From positions 2,542,001 to 2,606,000 of the forward strand of contig NZ_SGXJ01000001.1 in NCBI RefSeq assembly GCF_004216905.1: DNA of 64,000 bases, read 5' to 3'. Made by a program: the position numbers and the translations under genes. A model generated the notes under the pieces. The model ran no database searches. It had not been told where the DNA came from and saw nothing but the letters and a program-made list of their open reading frames with translations. The DNA is from Kribbella sp. VKM Ac-2569 (GTDB taxonomy: Bacteria > Actinomycetota > Actinomycetes > Propionibacteriales > Kribbellaceae). Positions 45,256 through 54,728 of this stretch are shown here, piece by piece (within the stretch, counting starts at the first letter, position 1; each line of letters starts with the position of its first letter).

Positions 45256-45288
45256 GTTCATCGGTCGTTCACCACTCGTCGCCGTCCG
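45256..45288. promoter_or_regulatory. PHO box: three 11-bp direct repeat units
   Basis: GTTCATC-GGTC, GTTCACC-ACTC, GTCGCCG-TCCG at exact 11-bp period. This matches the Streptomyces PhoP / mycobacterial RegX3 unit (GTTCACC plus 4 bp), with the third unit degraded. It lies between senX3 and phoU, so autoregulation is likely. Confidence 0.8.
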
Positions 45289-45378
45289 GCAACCTCGACG
45301 CCGTACGGTCACCGATGGGCGGGGTACCGTGCTGGTCCCCTCCGCGGCAACGGACACCACAGATCGGAATCGAACACC

Positions 45379-46086
45379 ATGCGTGACACGTACCACGAGC
45401 AGCTCGACGACATCCTCGCCGAGCTGGAGCGGATGACGCGGACGGTGTCCACCGCCGTACGCCGGTCCACGTCGGCCCTGCTGGAGGCGAACATCCGCAA
45501 GGCCGAAGAGGTCATCGCGGCCGACATCCAGCTCGATGCCGCCGGTGAGGGTGTCGAGGAGAAGGTCTTCGAGCTGATGGCGCGGCAGTCGCCGGTCGCC
45601 AACGAGCTGCGGATGCTGGTCGCCGCGCTGCGGATGGTCGCCGACCTGGAGCGGATGGGCGACCTGGCCGCGCACGTGTCGAAGATCGCCCGGATGCGGT
45701 ACCCGGCGCCGGCGATCCCGGCCGAACTGCACGACGTGATCGAGTCGATGGGGTCCGTGGCCGGCAAGATGGTCGACGCCGCCGGCGACGTGATCGCGAC
45801 CCGCGACGTCGAGGCCGCCGGACGGCTCGAGGCCAGCGACGACGAGATGGACAAGCTGCGCTCCAACCAGTTCCGCCTGATGATGGACGAGGACTGGCCG
45901 CACGGCGTCGAGGTCGCCGTCGACATGGCGCTCCTCAGCCGCTACTACGAGCGCATCTCCGACCACGCGGTCGCGATGGCCCGCCGCGTCGTCTACCTCG
46001 TCACCGGCGAACTCCCAGTAGCCATCGGAGGCACCGCCGCCGGCTCCGGAGCCGGCGCCTCCACCCCCAACCCCAACGGCAACTGA
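45379..46086 (+). CDS. phoU: Phosphate signalling protein PhoU
   Basis: 235 residues, two three-helix PhoU repeats. Metal-cluster type motifs are E-x3-D-like: RMVADLERMGDLAAHVSKIA in the first and LLSRYYERISDHAVAMARRV in the second. A Gly/Ala/Ser tail ends the protein. It links the phosphate transporter to the SenX3 kinase. Divergent from senX3 with a PHO box between. Confidence 0.95.
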   Translation: MRDTYHEQLDDILAELERMTRTVSTAVRRSTSALLEANIRKAEEVIAADIQLDAAGEGVEEKVFELMARQSPVANELRMLVAALRMVADLERMGDLAAHVSKIARMRYPAPAIPAELHDVIESMGSVAGKMVDAAGDVIATRDVEAAGRLEASDDEMDKLRSNQFRLMMDEDWPHGVEVAVDMALLSRYYERISDHAVAMARRVVYLVTGELPVAIGGTAAGSGAGASTPNPNGN

Positions 46087-46099
46087 CCTTCCACAACAC

Positions 46100-46135
46100 A
46101 AGGCGCCCCCGGCTAGTTGCCGGGGGCGCCTTTTT
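46100..46135 (+). terminator. Rho-independent terminator of phoU
   Basis: Perfect 14-bp stem AAGGCGCCCCCGGC / GCCGGGGGCGCCTT, 5-base loop, with a T5 run. It is the most canonical terminator in the window. Confidence 0.93.
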
Positions 46136-46264
46136 GGATGCAGGCAGATCTCGATCTGATCACGTCCTACGCTCGATGTAACGCCGAGTAGTCGCGGCGC
46201 GATGGGACGGGAAGTGACCTGAATCTCGGGAGTTGACCGAGACCGCTCTTGGAAGAGGATCGCC

Positions 46265-47209
46265 ATGAGACTGCAGCGCCTTGCGCTCGCGACCGCCGGC
46301 CTCGGCCTGATCGCCGCGTCCGTCGTTTCCATCCCGGCCACCGCCGGGCCGTCCGACCCGAAGCCTTGGTCCGACCTGACCAAGCAGTCGAACTCCGCGA
46401 AGGCAGCCACCGAGGCCTGCGGCATCTCGGTCGGCTACCCGACCGCGGCCGGCTCGATGGAAGCAGCCGACGTGATCGCCGGACGGCCGCCCCAGGGAGC
46501 GCCGTACGAGCCGTTCAAGTTCGTCGGCACCCGTGCCAACGCGACCTGGTACATGGCCGCCAACGCCGCGGGCACCCAGTTCTACTACTACGGCCTGCTG
46601 CTGCAGGGCGGGAACCTGTACCGGCACACCACCTACGTGTACGCGTACCGCCCGCCGGTCGCCACCTTCAAGAAGGTCGGCAGCGGCTGGACGAGCTTCA
46701 AGACCATCGCCACGTCGAACGACAGCATCGACGGCCCGAGCCACGCCTACCTCTACGGCCTGAACAGCAACGGCAGCCTGTACCGGTACTCGATCGTCCG
46801 CGGCGCCATCAAGTCCCTCGGCTCGTTCCCGGGCTTCAAGGGCTTCAAGACGATGACGGTCATCAGCGAGACCATGACGTACGACACCCTGTTGATGACC
46901 ACGACCGCCGGTGCCCTGTGGACCGTGCGGATCCCGGTCGCCGCCTCCACCAAGCCGGTCCTCAAGCGGATCCGGTCCGGCGGCTGGCAGAACTTCGAGT
47001 CGCTGGTCGTGGAGAACTGCGGCACCCGCGGCGGCGTGCTGATCGTGGGCGTCGACAACAACACCCAGACCGGCACGCTCTACGCGATGAGCAAGGCGAA
47101 CGGCGCAGCCACCGCCCTCACCGGCTACGGCAAGATCCCCGGCGTCGTCTTCAACGGCGTCAACTCCGTACGCCTCGGCTACCACTTCGACCCGATGCGC
47201 GGCGAGTAA
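46265..47209 (+). CDS. Secreted lectin-like (tachylectin-type propeller) protein
   Basis: 314 residues. Signal peptide to about residue 28 (PATAGP). The mature chain has recurring units of the form 'G-x-LYRY...G-W/F-x-x-F-K/E-x-hydrophobic' (SGWTSFKTIA, PGFKGFKTMTV, GGWQNFESLVV; NGSLYRYS, AGALWTVR, TGTLYAMS). These look like blades of a tachylectin-2-type beta-propeller. I infer carbohydrate or surface binding; no catalytic motif is seen. A larger overlapping frame (46249-47565) is a shadow. Confidence 0.75.
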   Translation: MRLQRLALATAGLGLIAASVVSIPATAGPSDPKPWSDLTKQSNSAKAATEACGISVGYPTAAGSMEAADVIAGRPPQGAPYEPFKFVGTRANATWYMAANAAGTQFYYYGLLLQGGNLYRHTTYVYAYRPPVATFKKVGSGWTSFKTIATSNDSIDGPSHAYLYGLNSNGSLYRYSIVRGAIKSLGSFPGFKGFKTMTVISETMTYDTLLMTTTAGALWTVRIPVAASTKPVLKRIRSGGWQNFESLVVENCGTRGGVLIVGVDNNTQTGTLYAMSKANGAATALTGYGKIPGVVFNGVNSVRLGYHFDPMRGE

Positions 47210-47230
47210 CCACCACTTCTGTCGGGCGCG

Positions 47231-47236
47231 TATCTT
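47231..47236 (+). promoter_or_regulatory. -10 box of leaderless small gene
   Basis: TATCTT, 6 bp, ATG at 47243. Confidence 0.45.
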
Positions 47237-47242
47237 CACCCC

Positions 47243-47479
47243 ATGCCCGACGAATCCCTGACCGACCGGCTGGTGAACACCGACGTGTCAGCGCTGAACG
47301 GTGCCGAGTTGCGCGCGCATCTCGAGGCCGTGGACCAGCATCTGAAGCATTTGCAGCGGTCCGAGCTCGAACTGCTCGAAGGCAGTCCGGAGGTAGTCGC
47401 CCAGAATCCCCAACTGCGGGACAGGCTCGACTACCTCCGGACGCTCGACCTCGGGGAGGTCAGCGGCCCTGGTTCTTGA
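47243..47479 (+). CDS. Small acidic helical protein of unknown function
   Basis: 78 residues, leaderless. Strongly helical and acidic ([27 protein letters not shown]), without membrane or Cys motifs. The C-terminal 20 bp overlap the convergent gpm gene end. A short helical partner or regulator is possible; I do not recognise the family. Confidence 0.65.
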   Translation: MPDESLTDRLVNTDVSALNGAELRAHLEAVDQHLKHLQRSELELLEGSPEVVAQNPQLRDRLDYLRTLDLGEVSGPGS

Positions 47480-48206
47480 CGGCTTCGATGGCTTCCTTGG
47501 CGGCGGTGGGGTCGAGGTACTCGCCGCCCGGCGTGACGGGGTGGAAGTCCTCGTCGAGCTCGTAGTAGAGCGGGATGCCGGTGGGGATGTTCAGGCCCAC
47601 GATGGTCTGCTCGTCGAGGTTGTCGAGGTGCTTGACCAGGGCGCGGAGCGAGTTGCCGTGGGCGGTGACCAGGACGGTCTTCCCGGCGCGCAGGTCCGGC
47701 ACGATCGCGTCGTACCAATAGGGCAGCATCCGCTCGACGACGTCCTTCAGGCACTCGGTCGAGGGCAGCAGCTCCGGCGGCAGGGCGGCGTACCGCGCGT
47801 CGCCGGCCTGGTCGTACTCGGAGCCGCGCTCGATCGCCGGCGGCGGCGTGTCGTACGAGCGGCGGAAGAGCATGAACTGCTCCTCGCCGAGCTCTTCCAG
47901 GGTCTGCTTCTTGTCCTTGCCCTGCAGGCCGCCGTAGTGCCGCTCGTTCAGCCGCCAGGAGCGCCGTACGTCGATCCACTGGCGCCCGGCCTCCTCGAGC
48001 GCGATGTTCGCGGTCCGGATGGCGCGACGCAGCACAGAGGTGTGCAGTACTTCTGGCAGCAGCCCGCGCTCGAGCAGCAACTGGCCACCGCGGACCGCCT
48101 CCTCGACGCCCTGAGCGTTCAGGTCGACGTCGACCCAGCCGGTGAAGAGGTTCTTGGCGTTCCAGTCGCTGTGGCCGTGGCGGAGCAGGATCAGGCGATA
48201 GGTCAT
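47460..48206 (-). CDS. gpmA: 2,3-bisphosphoglycerate-dependent phosphoglycerate mutase
   Basis: 248 residues. Phosphohistidine motif [10 protein letters not shown], second His in [10 protein letters not shown], and [12 protein letters not shown]; all expected for dPGM. It interconverts 3- and 2-phosphoglycerate in glycolysis. A minus-strand TAGCAT lies 6 bp before the ATG. Its position between mshA/YbjN and senX3-regX3 matches the M. tuberculosis gpm1 neighbourhood. Confidence 0.97.
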   Translation of the reverse strand: MTYRLILLRHGHSDWNAKNLFTGWVDVDLNAQGVEEAVRGGQLLLERGLLPEVLHTSVLRRAIRTANIALEEAGRQWIDVRRSWRLNERHYGGLQGKDKKQTLEELGEEQFMLFRRSYDTPPPAIERGSEYDQAGDARYAALPPELLPSTECLKDVVERMLPYWYDAIVPDLRAGKTVLVTAHGNSLRALVKHLDNLDEQTIVGLNIPTGIPLYYELDEDFHPVTPGGEYLDPTAAKEAIEAVKNQGR

Positions 48207-48212
48207 ACCCGC

Positions 48213-48218
48213 ATGCTA
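48213..48218 (-). promoter_or_regulatory. -10 box of leaderless gpm transcript
   Basis: TAGCAT on the minus strand, 6 bp before ATG 48206. Confidence 0.5.
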
Positions 48219-48704
48219 TCGAGGCTCCAGCCAACCCTTGAACGCGTCCAGGTTTCGAGTGGATTCGCCCCGCGACACTCGCCATTCGTACTCGCGCCGG
48301 ATCGAGGACGCGAACCCCATTTCGAGGATCGTGTTGAACGACGAGTCGGCGTACTCCAGCACCGCACCGAGCAACCGGTCGACCTCACCAGGTGTGATCG
48401 CGTGCAGCGGGACCCGCCCGTCCAGGTGAATGTCGCCCAGGTGGTCGACGGCGAACGCGACGCCGTACATCTTCAGGTTCCGCTCCAGCAGCCACCGGTA
48501 CACGGCCGCGTGGTTCTCGTCCGGGTGCCGCGCGACGAATGCGTGCACCTGGACCGCCTGCGCGCCGACCGTCAGCGAGACCGTGGTCTTCAGCTTCCGC
48601 TCCCCCGGCAGGTCCGCGCTGAAGACGCCCGGCTCACTCTCGGTGAACTCGAGCTCGTTCTCGGTCAGCACCTGGCGGATCACGTCCGCCGCAGAAACTC
48701 TCAC
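48216..48704 (-). CDS. YbjN-domain protein (type III secretion chaperone-like fold)
   Basis: 162 residues from GTG 48704, which overlaps the mshA stop as GTGA. It has a YbjN-type alpha/beta domain ([39 protein letters not shown]) and a C-terminal helix. The gene next to mshA in mycobacteria (Rv0487) is of the same kind. Molecular role unknown; coupling to mshA is conserved. Confidence 0.88.
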   Translation of the reverse strand: MRVSAADVIRQVLTENELEFTESEPGVFSADLPGERKLKTTVSLTVGAQAVQVHAFVARHPDENHAAVYRWLLERNLKMYGVAFAVDHLGDIHLDGRVPLHAITPGEVDRLLGAVLEYADSSFNTILEMGFASSIRREYEWRVSRGESTRNLDAFKGWLEPR

Positions 48705-49990
48705 CCGGCTACCTCCGCGGCGATCTCCGTCGCCATGGTCTCCGCGGCGGTCCGGTACGCCGCCAGCGTCTTCCGCGCGGTCAGCTCCCAGCCGAACCCC
48801 CGTGCGTGCCCGACCGCCGCGTGGCTCATGCTCTCGCGGACGGCCGGATCCGTCGCGATCCGCGCCAGCGCGTCGGCGAAGTCGTCCACCGCGTGCCCGC
48901 GCACCAGGAACCCGGTCCGCCCGTCCAGCACCGCCGTACTCAGGCCGCCGACGGCCGCCGCGACCACCGGCGTACCGCAGGCCTGGGCTTCGAGCGCGAC
49001 CAGCCCGAAGGACTCCGAGTACGACGGAACGCACACAACGGACGCCGCCCGGTACCAGTCGGCGAGCCGCGCGCGCTCCATGGGCTTCACGAACCGGGTC
49101 ACGTCGTCGATCCCGAGCGCCCGCGCCAGCTCGGCGTGCGACTCCGGGTGCTCCATCCCGTTGCCCGACGGCCCGCCGATGATCGCGACCACCAGCCGCG
49201 AGCGCAGCGACGGGTCCCGCTCGAGCATCCGCGCCGCCGCCCGGATCAGCAGATCGGGCGCCTTCAGCGGCTGGATCCGGCCGACGAACGCCAGTACGAC
49301 GGCATCGGCCGGCAACCCCACGGCCTGTAGAGCAGCCATCCGCGAGCCCGGGCTGAACAGCTCCAGGTCGACGCCTGGATTCACCACGCCGACCTTCGCC
49401 GGCTGGGCGCCGTACAGGTCGATCAGTTCGCGGGCCTCGTCGCCGGTGTTGGCCAGCAGGCGATCGGCGGCCTCGACGACCTGCTCCTCACCGATCAGCC
49501 GCGCGGGCGGCTCGGGTACGTCGTCGTCCGCGAGGCTGGCGTTCTTCACCTTGGCCATCGTGTGCATGGTGTGGACCAGTGGGACCGCCCAACGATCGCG
49601 GGCGAGCAGGCCGACCTGGCCGGACAACCAGTAGTGCGAGTGGATCACGTCGTACCAGCCGGGCTCGTGGATCGCCTCGGCGCGCAGAACGGCGCGGGCG
49701 AACGTGCACAGCTGGGCCGGGAGCTCGTTCTTCGTCAGGCCCTCGTACGGCCCGGCGGCGACGTTGCGGACCATCACGCCGGGCATCAGCTCGACCCGGG
49801 CCGGCAGCACGGACGCTGTGGCCCGGGTGAAGACGTCGACCTCGATCCCCAGGCCGGCCAGCTGCTTGGACAGCTCCACGACGTACACGTTCATCCCGCC
49901 GGCGTCCCCGGTCCCCGGCTGGTCGAGCGGTGACGTGTGCAGGCTGATCATCGCAACCCGCCGGAGTGGACGGTCGGGGATATCGGTCAC
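48701..49990 (-). CDS. mshA: D-inositol-3-phosphate glycosyltransferase (mycothiol biosynthesis)
   Basis: 429 residues, GT4 family GT-B fold. N-terminal [20 protein letters not shown] binds the acceptor; the C-terminal half has [11 protein letters not shown] and the EX7E region [19 protein letters not shown]. It transfers GlcNAc from UDP-GlcNAc to inositol-3-phosphate, the first step of mycothiol. A minus-strand TACCCT box ends 6 bp before the GTG, so the transcript is probably leaderless. Confidence 0.96.
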   Translation of the reverse strand: MTDIPDRPLRRVAMISLHTSPLDQPGTGDAGGMNVYVVELSKQLAGLGIEVDVFTRATASVLPARVELMPGVMVRNVAAGPYEGLTKNELPAQLCTFARAVLRAEAIHEPGWYDVIHSHYWLSGQVGLLARDRWAVPLVHTMHTMAKVKNASLADDDVPEPPARLIGEEQVVEAADRLLANTGDEARELIDLYGAQPAKVGVVNPGVDLELFSPGSRMAALQAVGLPADAVVLAFVGRIQPLKAPDLLIRAAARMLERDPSLRSRLVVAIIGGPSGNGMEHPESHAELARALGIDDVTRFVKPMERARLADWYRAASVVCVPSYSESFGLVALEAQACGTPVVAAAVGGLSTAVLDGRTGFLVRGHAVDDFADALARIATDPAVRESMSHAAVGHARGFGWELTARKTLAAYRTAAETMATEIAAEVAG

Positions 49991-49994
49991 CCGG

Positions 49995-50873
49995 TCAGGG
50001 TAACTCCGGGGCTTCGGCCGGGAATTGGGACATCTCCCTATCCGCCGCCGTCCAGCTGGCCAGCAGCCGCAGATTCTGCTCGGACGGCGACCCCGGCTCC
50101 ACGGTGTAGGTGACCAACAGCTGATCCGGCTCGCCGGGAGGCTGCAGCGTCTCGTACCCCACGGTGATGTCGCCCACCAGTGAATGGTGCTGCGTCTTCG
50201 TCCCGAAGGTCTTGTCCTTCACGTCGTGCCGGGCCCAGTGCACGCGGAACTCGGGGCTCCGGATGGACAGTTCCCCGATCAGCTCGGCGAGCTCCGGGTC
50301 GTCCGGGTAGCGCCCGGCGTACATCCGCAGGTAGCCGACGGTCTCTTCCGCGACCGCATCCCAGTCCAGGTAGAAATCGCGCGATGCCGGATCGAGGAAG
50401 ACCATCCGCGGGATGTTGCGGTCCTTGACGTCCATGCTGTCGAAGTCCGCGATCAGGGCCGCGGCGAGCCGGTTCCACCCCAGGACGTCCATCCGGCGGC
50501 CGAGGACGAACGCCGGTACGTCGGTCATCGAGTCGAGCAGTCGTTGCAGGCCGGGTCGCATCCGCTGCGTCGTACGCCGTTTGGCCCGCCGACGAGCCGG
50601 TTTCGCCAACAGAGCAAGGTGTTTCCGCTCGTCCTCGGTCAGCTCGAGTACGTCGGCGACGGCGTCCAGGATCTCCTGCGAGACGTTGTCGGCACGGCCT
50701 TGTTCGAGGCGGACGTAGTAGTCGGCGCTGACGCCGGCCGCCTGGGCGAGCTCCTCGCGGCGCAGGCCGGGGACGCGGCGTCGCCCGCCGTACACCTTGA
50801 TGCCGAGGTCCTCGGGCCGCACCCGTCCCCGGCGCGAGGTGAGGAACTCGGTCAGCTCCGCGCGACGATCCAT
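49995..50873 (-). CDS. XRE-family regulator with MmyB-like ligand domain
   Basis: 292 residues from ATG 50873 ([18 protein letters not shown]). XRE helix-turn-helix about 10-80 ([24 protein letters not shown]), then a PAS-like MmyB ligand domain ([18 protein letters not shown]...). The family usually represses an adjacent SDR or efflux gene; here an SDR is divergent. The frame is open to 51398, but that part is antisense to the SDR. Confidence 0.92.
   Translation of the reverse strand: MDRRAELTEFLTSRRGRVRPEDLGIKVYGGRRRVPGLRREELAQAAGVSADYYVRLEQGRADNVSQEILDAVADVLELTEDERKHLALLAKPARRRAKRRTTQRMRPGLQRLLDSMTDVPAFVLGRRMDVLGWNRLAAALIADFDSMDVKDRNIPRMVFLDPASRDFYLDWDAVAEETVGYLRMYAGRYPDDPELAELIGELSIRSPEFRVHWARHDVKDKTFGTKTQHHSLVGDITVGYETLQPPGEPDQLLVTYTVEPGSPSEQNLRLLASWTAADREMSQFPAEAPELP
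49997..50002 (-). promoter_or_regulatory. -10 box of leaderless mshA transcript
   Basis: TACCCT on the minus strand, 6 bp before GTG 49990. Confidence 0.5.
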
Positions 50874-50906
50874 GCCCTCCAGTATCCAGGCCGGCCCGGA
50901 CCGCAA

Positions 50907-50927
50907 CCTGGTCCTGGCAGAACCAGG
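50907..50927. promoter_or_regulatory. Candidate operator between XRE and SDR genes
   Basis: Inverted repeat CCTGGT (50907-50912) and ACCAGG (50922-50927) with a 9-bp spacer, with a further internal CCTGG. It lies midway between divergent starts. Confidence 0.4.
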
Positions 50928-50976
50928 CTCAGCAGACCACTGGGTAAGTCTCCGCGACCGCTCCAGGATCGGTGAC

Positions 50977-51720
50977 ATGACTGATCTACAGATTCGCAAT
51001 GCAGTAGTGACCGGCGCCGCGAGCGGTATCGGGGCCGCGATCGCCACCCAACTGGCCGAGGCCGGCGCCGCTGTCGCGCTGGTCGCGCGGCGGCAGGACC
51101 GCCTCGACGACCTGGCCGGCAAGCTCGGACCGCGGACCTTCGGCGTCGGCCTGGATGTCACGTCGCAGGACTCGGTGGACGCCGGAGTCGCACGGATCCA
51201 CGAGCGGCTCGGCACGGTCGACCTGGTCGTGAACGCCGCGGGCGTGATGCTGGCCGCGCCGGTCGCCGATGGGCGGCTCGACGACTGGACCCGGATGATC
51301 GACACCAACCTGACCGGCGTACTGCGACTGGTCCAGGCCTTCACGCCCGACCTGATCGCAGCGGCCGCGGCGGGACGGACCGCCGACCTGGTGAACATCT
51401 CGTCGATCGGGGCGCACGTCGTCTTCCCCGGGTACGCCGTCTATGGCGCGACGAAGGCGGCGCTGACCCATCTGTCCGCATCGCTGCGCGCCGACCTCTC
51501 GCCGTACGACGTCCGCGTGACGAACCTCGAGCCCGGACTGACGGACACCGAACTGGCGACGCACCTGGACAGCTCGGGACAGGACCTGATCGCCTCGATG
51601 AACGAACAGATCGGGGCGCTGCACGCGGAGGACATCGCCGACGTCGTCACGTTCGCGGTCAGCCGGCGGCGGGAGTTGAACCTGCGTCAGATCATCGCGC
51701 TGCCGACCCGCCAGGCCTGA
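50977..51720 (+). CDS. SDR family oxidoreductase
   Basis: 247 residues from ATG 50977 (MTDLQIRNAVVTGAASGIG). Classical SDR: TGAASGIGAA, NAAG, Ser in NISSIGAH and the catalytic YGATK. Divergent from and probably controlled by the MmyB-type XRE regulator. Substrate not determined; this regulator/SDR pairing is common in actinobacteria. Confidence 0.92.
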   Translation: MTDLQIRNAVVTGAASGIGAAIATQLAEAGAAVALVARRQDRLDDLAGKLGPRTFGVGLDVTSQDSVDAGVARIHERLGTVDLVVNAAGVMLAAPVADGRLDDWTRMIDTNLTGVLRLVQAFTPDLIAAAAAGRTADLVNISSIGAHVVFPGYAVYGATKAALTHLSASLRADLSPYDVRVTNLEPGLTDTELATHLDSSGQDLIASMNEQIGALHAEDIADVVTFAVSRRRELNLRQIIALPTRQA

Positions 51721-51800
51721 CCATTGGTGGGCCTACCTCCACCCCCATTGGCGGACTCGGCCCACTGTGGTCGAGGCCGTCCGCCGAAAGCATTGAGGAC

Positions 51801-52802
51801 ATGCGTACAGTCCTCGAAGAAGTCAGGTCCTGGCATCGCCCGCTGATGCTGATGGTGCTCGCCATGTCCGGTCTCGTCCTGACCGCCGGCGTCGGTCTCG
51901 CGGTCGACGGCCGCGAGATCCTCAACGAGTCCGTGTGGCTCAAGCCGTTCAAGTTCGGCCTGTCGTTCGTCCTGTACGGCGCGACGCTCGCGTGGCTGCT
52001 TTCCAAGCTGCGTAAGGCGAAACGCTTCGGCTGGTGGACCGGGACCGTGTTCGCGATCACCGGGATCGTCGACGTCGGGTTCATCGCCGTACAGGCCGCG
52101 CGGGGGACGTTCAGCCACTTCAACGACAACTCCGACACGTTCAACCAGGTCGGGCAGAAGGTCTTCATGTCGGGAGTCATGGGGCTGTTCGGCGCGAGTC
52201 TGGTGGTCGCGATCATGCTGCTGTTCCAGCGGATCGGCGACGCCCCGCTGAACCGGGCGATCCGGGTCGGCCTCGGGCTGGCCGTCGCGGGTATGGCGCT
52301 CGCGTTCTACCTGGTCGGCTCGCAGGGACAGCGCCAGGAGGTCACGGACGCGTACGGTCACCCGGTCACGCTGGCCGGCAGCCACGGCATCGGCGTCGAG
52401 GCGGGCGGTCCGGGCATGCCGTTGACCAACTGGAGCACCGTCGGCGGCGACCTGCGGATCCCGCACTTCGTCGGGCTGCACGCGATCCACTTCCTGCTGC
52501 TGACGGTCCTCGCTCTGAGCATCCTGGCCGCACGGGTCGAGTGGCTGCGGCCGGAGCGCGTCCGCCACCGCCTGGTCGGCGTTGCGGCTTTCGGGTACAC
52601 CGGCGTAATGATCACGGTGACGGTCCAGGCGTTCCGCGGGCAGGCTTTGATCCACCCCGACGTACAGACTCTTGGTCTGCTGGGTGGGTTCCTGGCGGTG
52701 AGTCTGGCTGCGCTCTTCGGGGTGGTCGCGGCCGCTCGGCGGCAGGCGGACGTGAGACGGCCCGCCGAGCGTGCCGAGGGCTTTGAGAAACTTGGGGTAT
52801 GA
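51801..52802 (+). CDS. Multi-pass membrane protein of unknown function
   Basis: 333 residues with about seven hydrophobic helices (for example LMLMVLAMSGLVLTAGVGLAV, FGLSFVLYGATLAWLL, VGLGLAVAGMALAFYLVG). A His/Gly-rich loop (AYGHPVTLAGSHGIGVEAGG) and HFVGLHAIHFLLLT are notable for conserved-looking His residues that could bind metal or haem, which is speculative. Its stop overlaps the following SDR start as ATGA. Confidence 0.8.
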   Translation: MRTVLEEVRSWHRPLMLMVLAMSGLVLTAGVGLAVDGREILNESVWLKPFKFGLSFVLYGATLAWLLSKLRKAKRFGWWTGTVFAITGIVDVGFIAVQAARGTFSHFNDNSDTFNQVGQKVFMSGVMGLFGASLVVAIMLLFQRIGDAPLNRAIRVGLGLAVAGMALAFYLVGSQGQRQEVTDAYGHPVTLAGSHGIGVEAGGPGMPLTNWSTVGGDLRIPHFVGLHAIHFLLLTVLALSILAARVEWLRPERVRHRLVGVAAFGYTGVMITVTVQAFRGQALIHPDVQTLGLLGGFLAVSLAALFGVVAAARRQADVRRPAERAEGFEKLGV

Positions 52803-53548
52803 CTTCGAGCGATCGTCCTCTGGCCGTGGTGACGGGTGCTAGCAGTGGGATCGGGGCCGCGTCGGCGCGGTACCTCGCCCGCGAGGGGTTCGAGGTGATC
52901 TGCGCCGCGCGGCGGCTGGACCGGATCGAGGCGCTGGCCAAGGAGATCGACGGCCGCGCGGTGCAGTGCGACGTCACGTCGGCCGAAGACGTCGCCGCAC
53001 TGACCGCGGCGGTCGGGGACGAGCTGCAGGTGCTGGTGAACAACGCCGGCGGGGCGTTCGGGCTGGAGCCGGTGGCCGACGCGGACCTGGACGCCTGGCG
53101 GCGGATGTTCGAGGTGAACGTGATCGCGGTCGCCGCGGTCACGAAGTCGTTGCTTCCGGCACTGATCGCCGGGCGCGGCACGATCATCGTGATGGGGTCG
53201 ACGGCCGGCCAGGTCGCGTACGAGGGCGGCGGCGGGTACGTCGCCGCGAAGCACGGCGCCAAGGCCGTCGTCGACACGCTCCGCCTGGAGCTGTACGACC
53301 AGCCGGTCCGGGTCAGCGAGATCGCCCCCGGCATGGTCCAGAGCGAAGGCTTCGCCCTGACACGCTTCAACGGCGACCAGTCCAAGGCCGACGCCGTGTA
53401 CGCCGGCGTACGGGAACCCCTCACCGCCGAGGACGTCGCCGACATCGTCGCCTGGATCGCCACCCGCCCCGCCCACGTCAACATCGACCGCATCACCGTC
53501 CGCCCCCGAGCCCAGGCCGCCCAGCACAAGGTCCACCGCGAGTCCTGA
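52799..53548 (+). CDS. SDR family oxidoreductase (YdfG-like)
   Basis: 249 residues. TGASSGIGAA, NNAGGAFG, Ser in GSTAGQVAYE, and catalytic Tyr-Lys in YVAAKHGAK. The sequence resembles the YdfG group (3-hydroxy acid / serine dehydrogenases using NADP). Co-translated with the membrane protein upstream (4-bp overlap). Confidence 0.9.
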   Translation: MTSSDRPLAVVTGASSGIGAASARYLAREGFEVICAARRLDRIEALAKEIDGRAVQCDVTSAEDVAALTAAVGDELQVLVNNAGGAFGLEPVADADLDAWRRMFEVNVIAVAAVTKSLLPALIAGRGTIIVMGSTAGQVAYEGGGGYVAAKHGAKAVVDTLRLELYDQPVRVSEIAPGMVQSEGFALTRFNGDQSKADAVYAGVREPLTAEDVADIVAWIATRPAHVNIDRITVRPRAQAAQHKVHRES

Positions 53549-53591
53549 TCCAGTAGGCCGGCACGCGAGTGAGGCGGCTCACGGGGTGGGT

Positions 53592-53607
53592 GCTTGCAAT
53601 TGCAAGC
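53592..53607. promoter_or_regulatory. 16-bp perfect palindrome upstream of the XRE/hbhA genes
   Basis: GCTTGCAATTGCAAGC is fully self-complementary. A second GCTTGC half-site begins at 53609, 17 bp after the first. It lies 22 bp before the XRE start, the place expected for an autoregulatory operator. Confidence 0.7.
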
Positions 53608-53629
53608 AGCTTGCTAGCACACTGGTGGC

Positions 53630-54058
53630 ATGGCCAAGTTGAGTGATCGCGCAGCTGGGGCGGTGGGCTCCGTCGGGGAGTACCTCGCCGAGCAGCGTCG
53701 GCACGCGCAGCTGTCGTTGCGGCAGTTGTCGGACCTGGCCGGAGTGTCGAACCCGTACCTGAGCCAGATCGAGCGCGGCCTGCGGAAGCCGTCGGCCGAC
53801 GTACTGCAGCAGCTCGCGAAGGCGTTGCGGATCTCCGCGGAGACCCTCTATGTACGGGCCGGCATTCTCGATCCGGACGACGACGCCGATGGCGGGCGGC
53901 AGGGCACGGGCGTGGTCGACGCCGTCCTGCTCGACCCCGCACTGACCGAGCGCCAGAAGCGCGTCCTGCTGGACGTCTACACGTCGTTCGTCCGCGAGAA
54001 CGCCCCTGAAGAGCCGCCAGCGAAGAAGTCCACGGCTCGCAAGCGCAGCACCGACTGA
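53630..54058 (+). CDS. XRE-family regulator (Rv0474-like)
   Basis: 142 residues. Helix-turn-helix about 17-72 (LSLRQLSDLAGVSNPYLSQIERG), then a short helical region and a Lys-rich end (PPAKKSTARKRSTD). The gene order XRE - hbhA-like - DUF2516 equals M. tuberculosis Rv0474-Rv0475-Rv0476. A perfect palindrome upstream suggests autoregulation and control of the next gene. Confidence 0.92.
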   Translation: MAKLSDRAAGAVGSVGEYLAEQRRHAQLSLRQLSDLAGVSNPYLSQIERGLRKPSADVLQQLAKALRISAETLYVRAGILDPDDDADGGRQGTGVVDAVLLDPALTERQKRVLLDVYTSFVRENAPEEPPAKKSTARKRSTD

Positions 54059-54093
54059 ACGAACCTGCTGAAAACACCCCGAGGAGAAGCCTG

Positions 54094-54627
54094 ATGGCTA
54101 CCCGTACGCCTGTTACCCCGTTCTACGCGATCGCCGGCGCCGGCGACCTCGCGGTCGAGAAGGTCCGCGCCGTCGGCGAGGACGTGACCGCCCGGTTCGC
54201 GAAGATCGACCAGAAGAACCTGCAGACCGAGCTCACCAAGGAGCTGACCAAGGCGCAGGTCGAGCTGACCAAGCGCTTCGAGGCGATCGTCGCCGACGCG
54301 CGCACCGCCCCGGCCAAGCTGCGTGAGCTCCCGAAGACCGCCCAGGCCGGTTTCACCACCGTTCTCGGTCAGGCCGAGGAGACCTACGAGGACCTGGCCG
54401 GCCGCGGCAAGGACCTGGTCGAGCGGATCCGCCACCAGCAGGCGACCGAGGACCTGGTCAGCACCGCCAAGACCACGGTGAGCAAGGCCAAGGCCACCCG
54501 CACCACCGCGAAGAAGACCGCCACGAGCGCGACCCGCAACGTCAAGGCGACCGCGACCAGCGCCCGCAAGACCGCGAAGTCCGCCGCCAAGGCCGCCGGG
54601 TCCGCGGCCGACAAGGTCGGCGACTGA
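54094..54627 (+). CDS. hbhA: Heparin-binding hemagglutinin-like protein
   Basis: 177 residues, GAGGAGAAG ribosome-binding site. N-terminal PFYAIAGAGDLAVEKVR, a long coiled coil (about 30-125; KELTKAQVELTKRFEAIV), then a Lys/Ala/Thr-rich tail from about 125 (TAKKTATSATRNVK, SARKTAKSAAKAAG). In mycobacteria the Lys/Ala tail binds heparan sulfate and the coil bridges membranes or lipid bodies. In a likely soil bacterium a role in cell shape, DNA or lipid binding is more plausible. Confidence 0.88.
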   Translation: MATRTPVTPFYAIAGAGDLAVEKVRAVGEDVTARFAKIDQKNLQTELTKELTKAQVELTKRFEAIVADARTAPAKLRELPKTAQAGFTTVLGQAEETYEDLAGRGKDLVERIRHQQATEDLVSTAKTTVSKAKATRTTAKKTATSATRNVKATATSARKTAKSAAKAAGSAADKVGD

Positions 54628-54728
54628 ATCACGACAGACAGTAACGACTCACCCACCTCCGGGTGAATCCTGCGATCGGGCGGTCCACAGCTGCGACTGA
54701 GCAGAGGTGGGCCGCCCGGTCTGTCGGT

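Noticed and set aside
46249..47565. 438-codon plus-strand frame covering the secreted lectin-like gene
   Set aside because: Arg/Pro/Gly-rich shadow translation. The overlapping frame has a signal peptide, ribosome-binding site and regular repeats.
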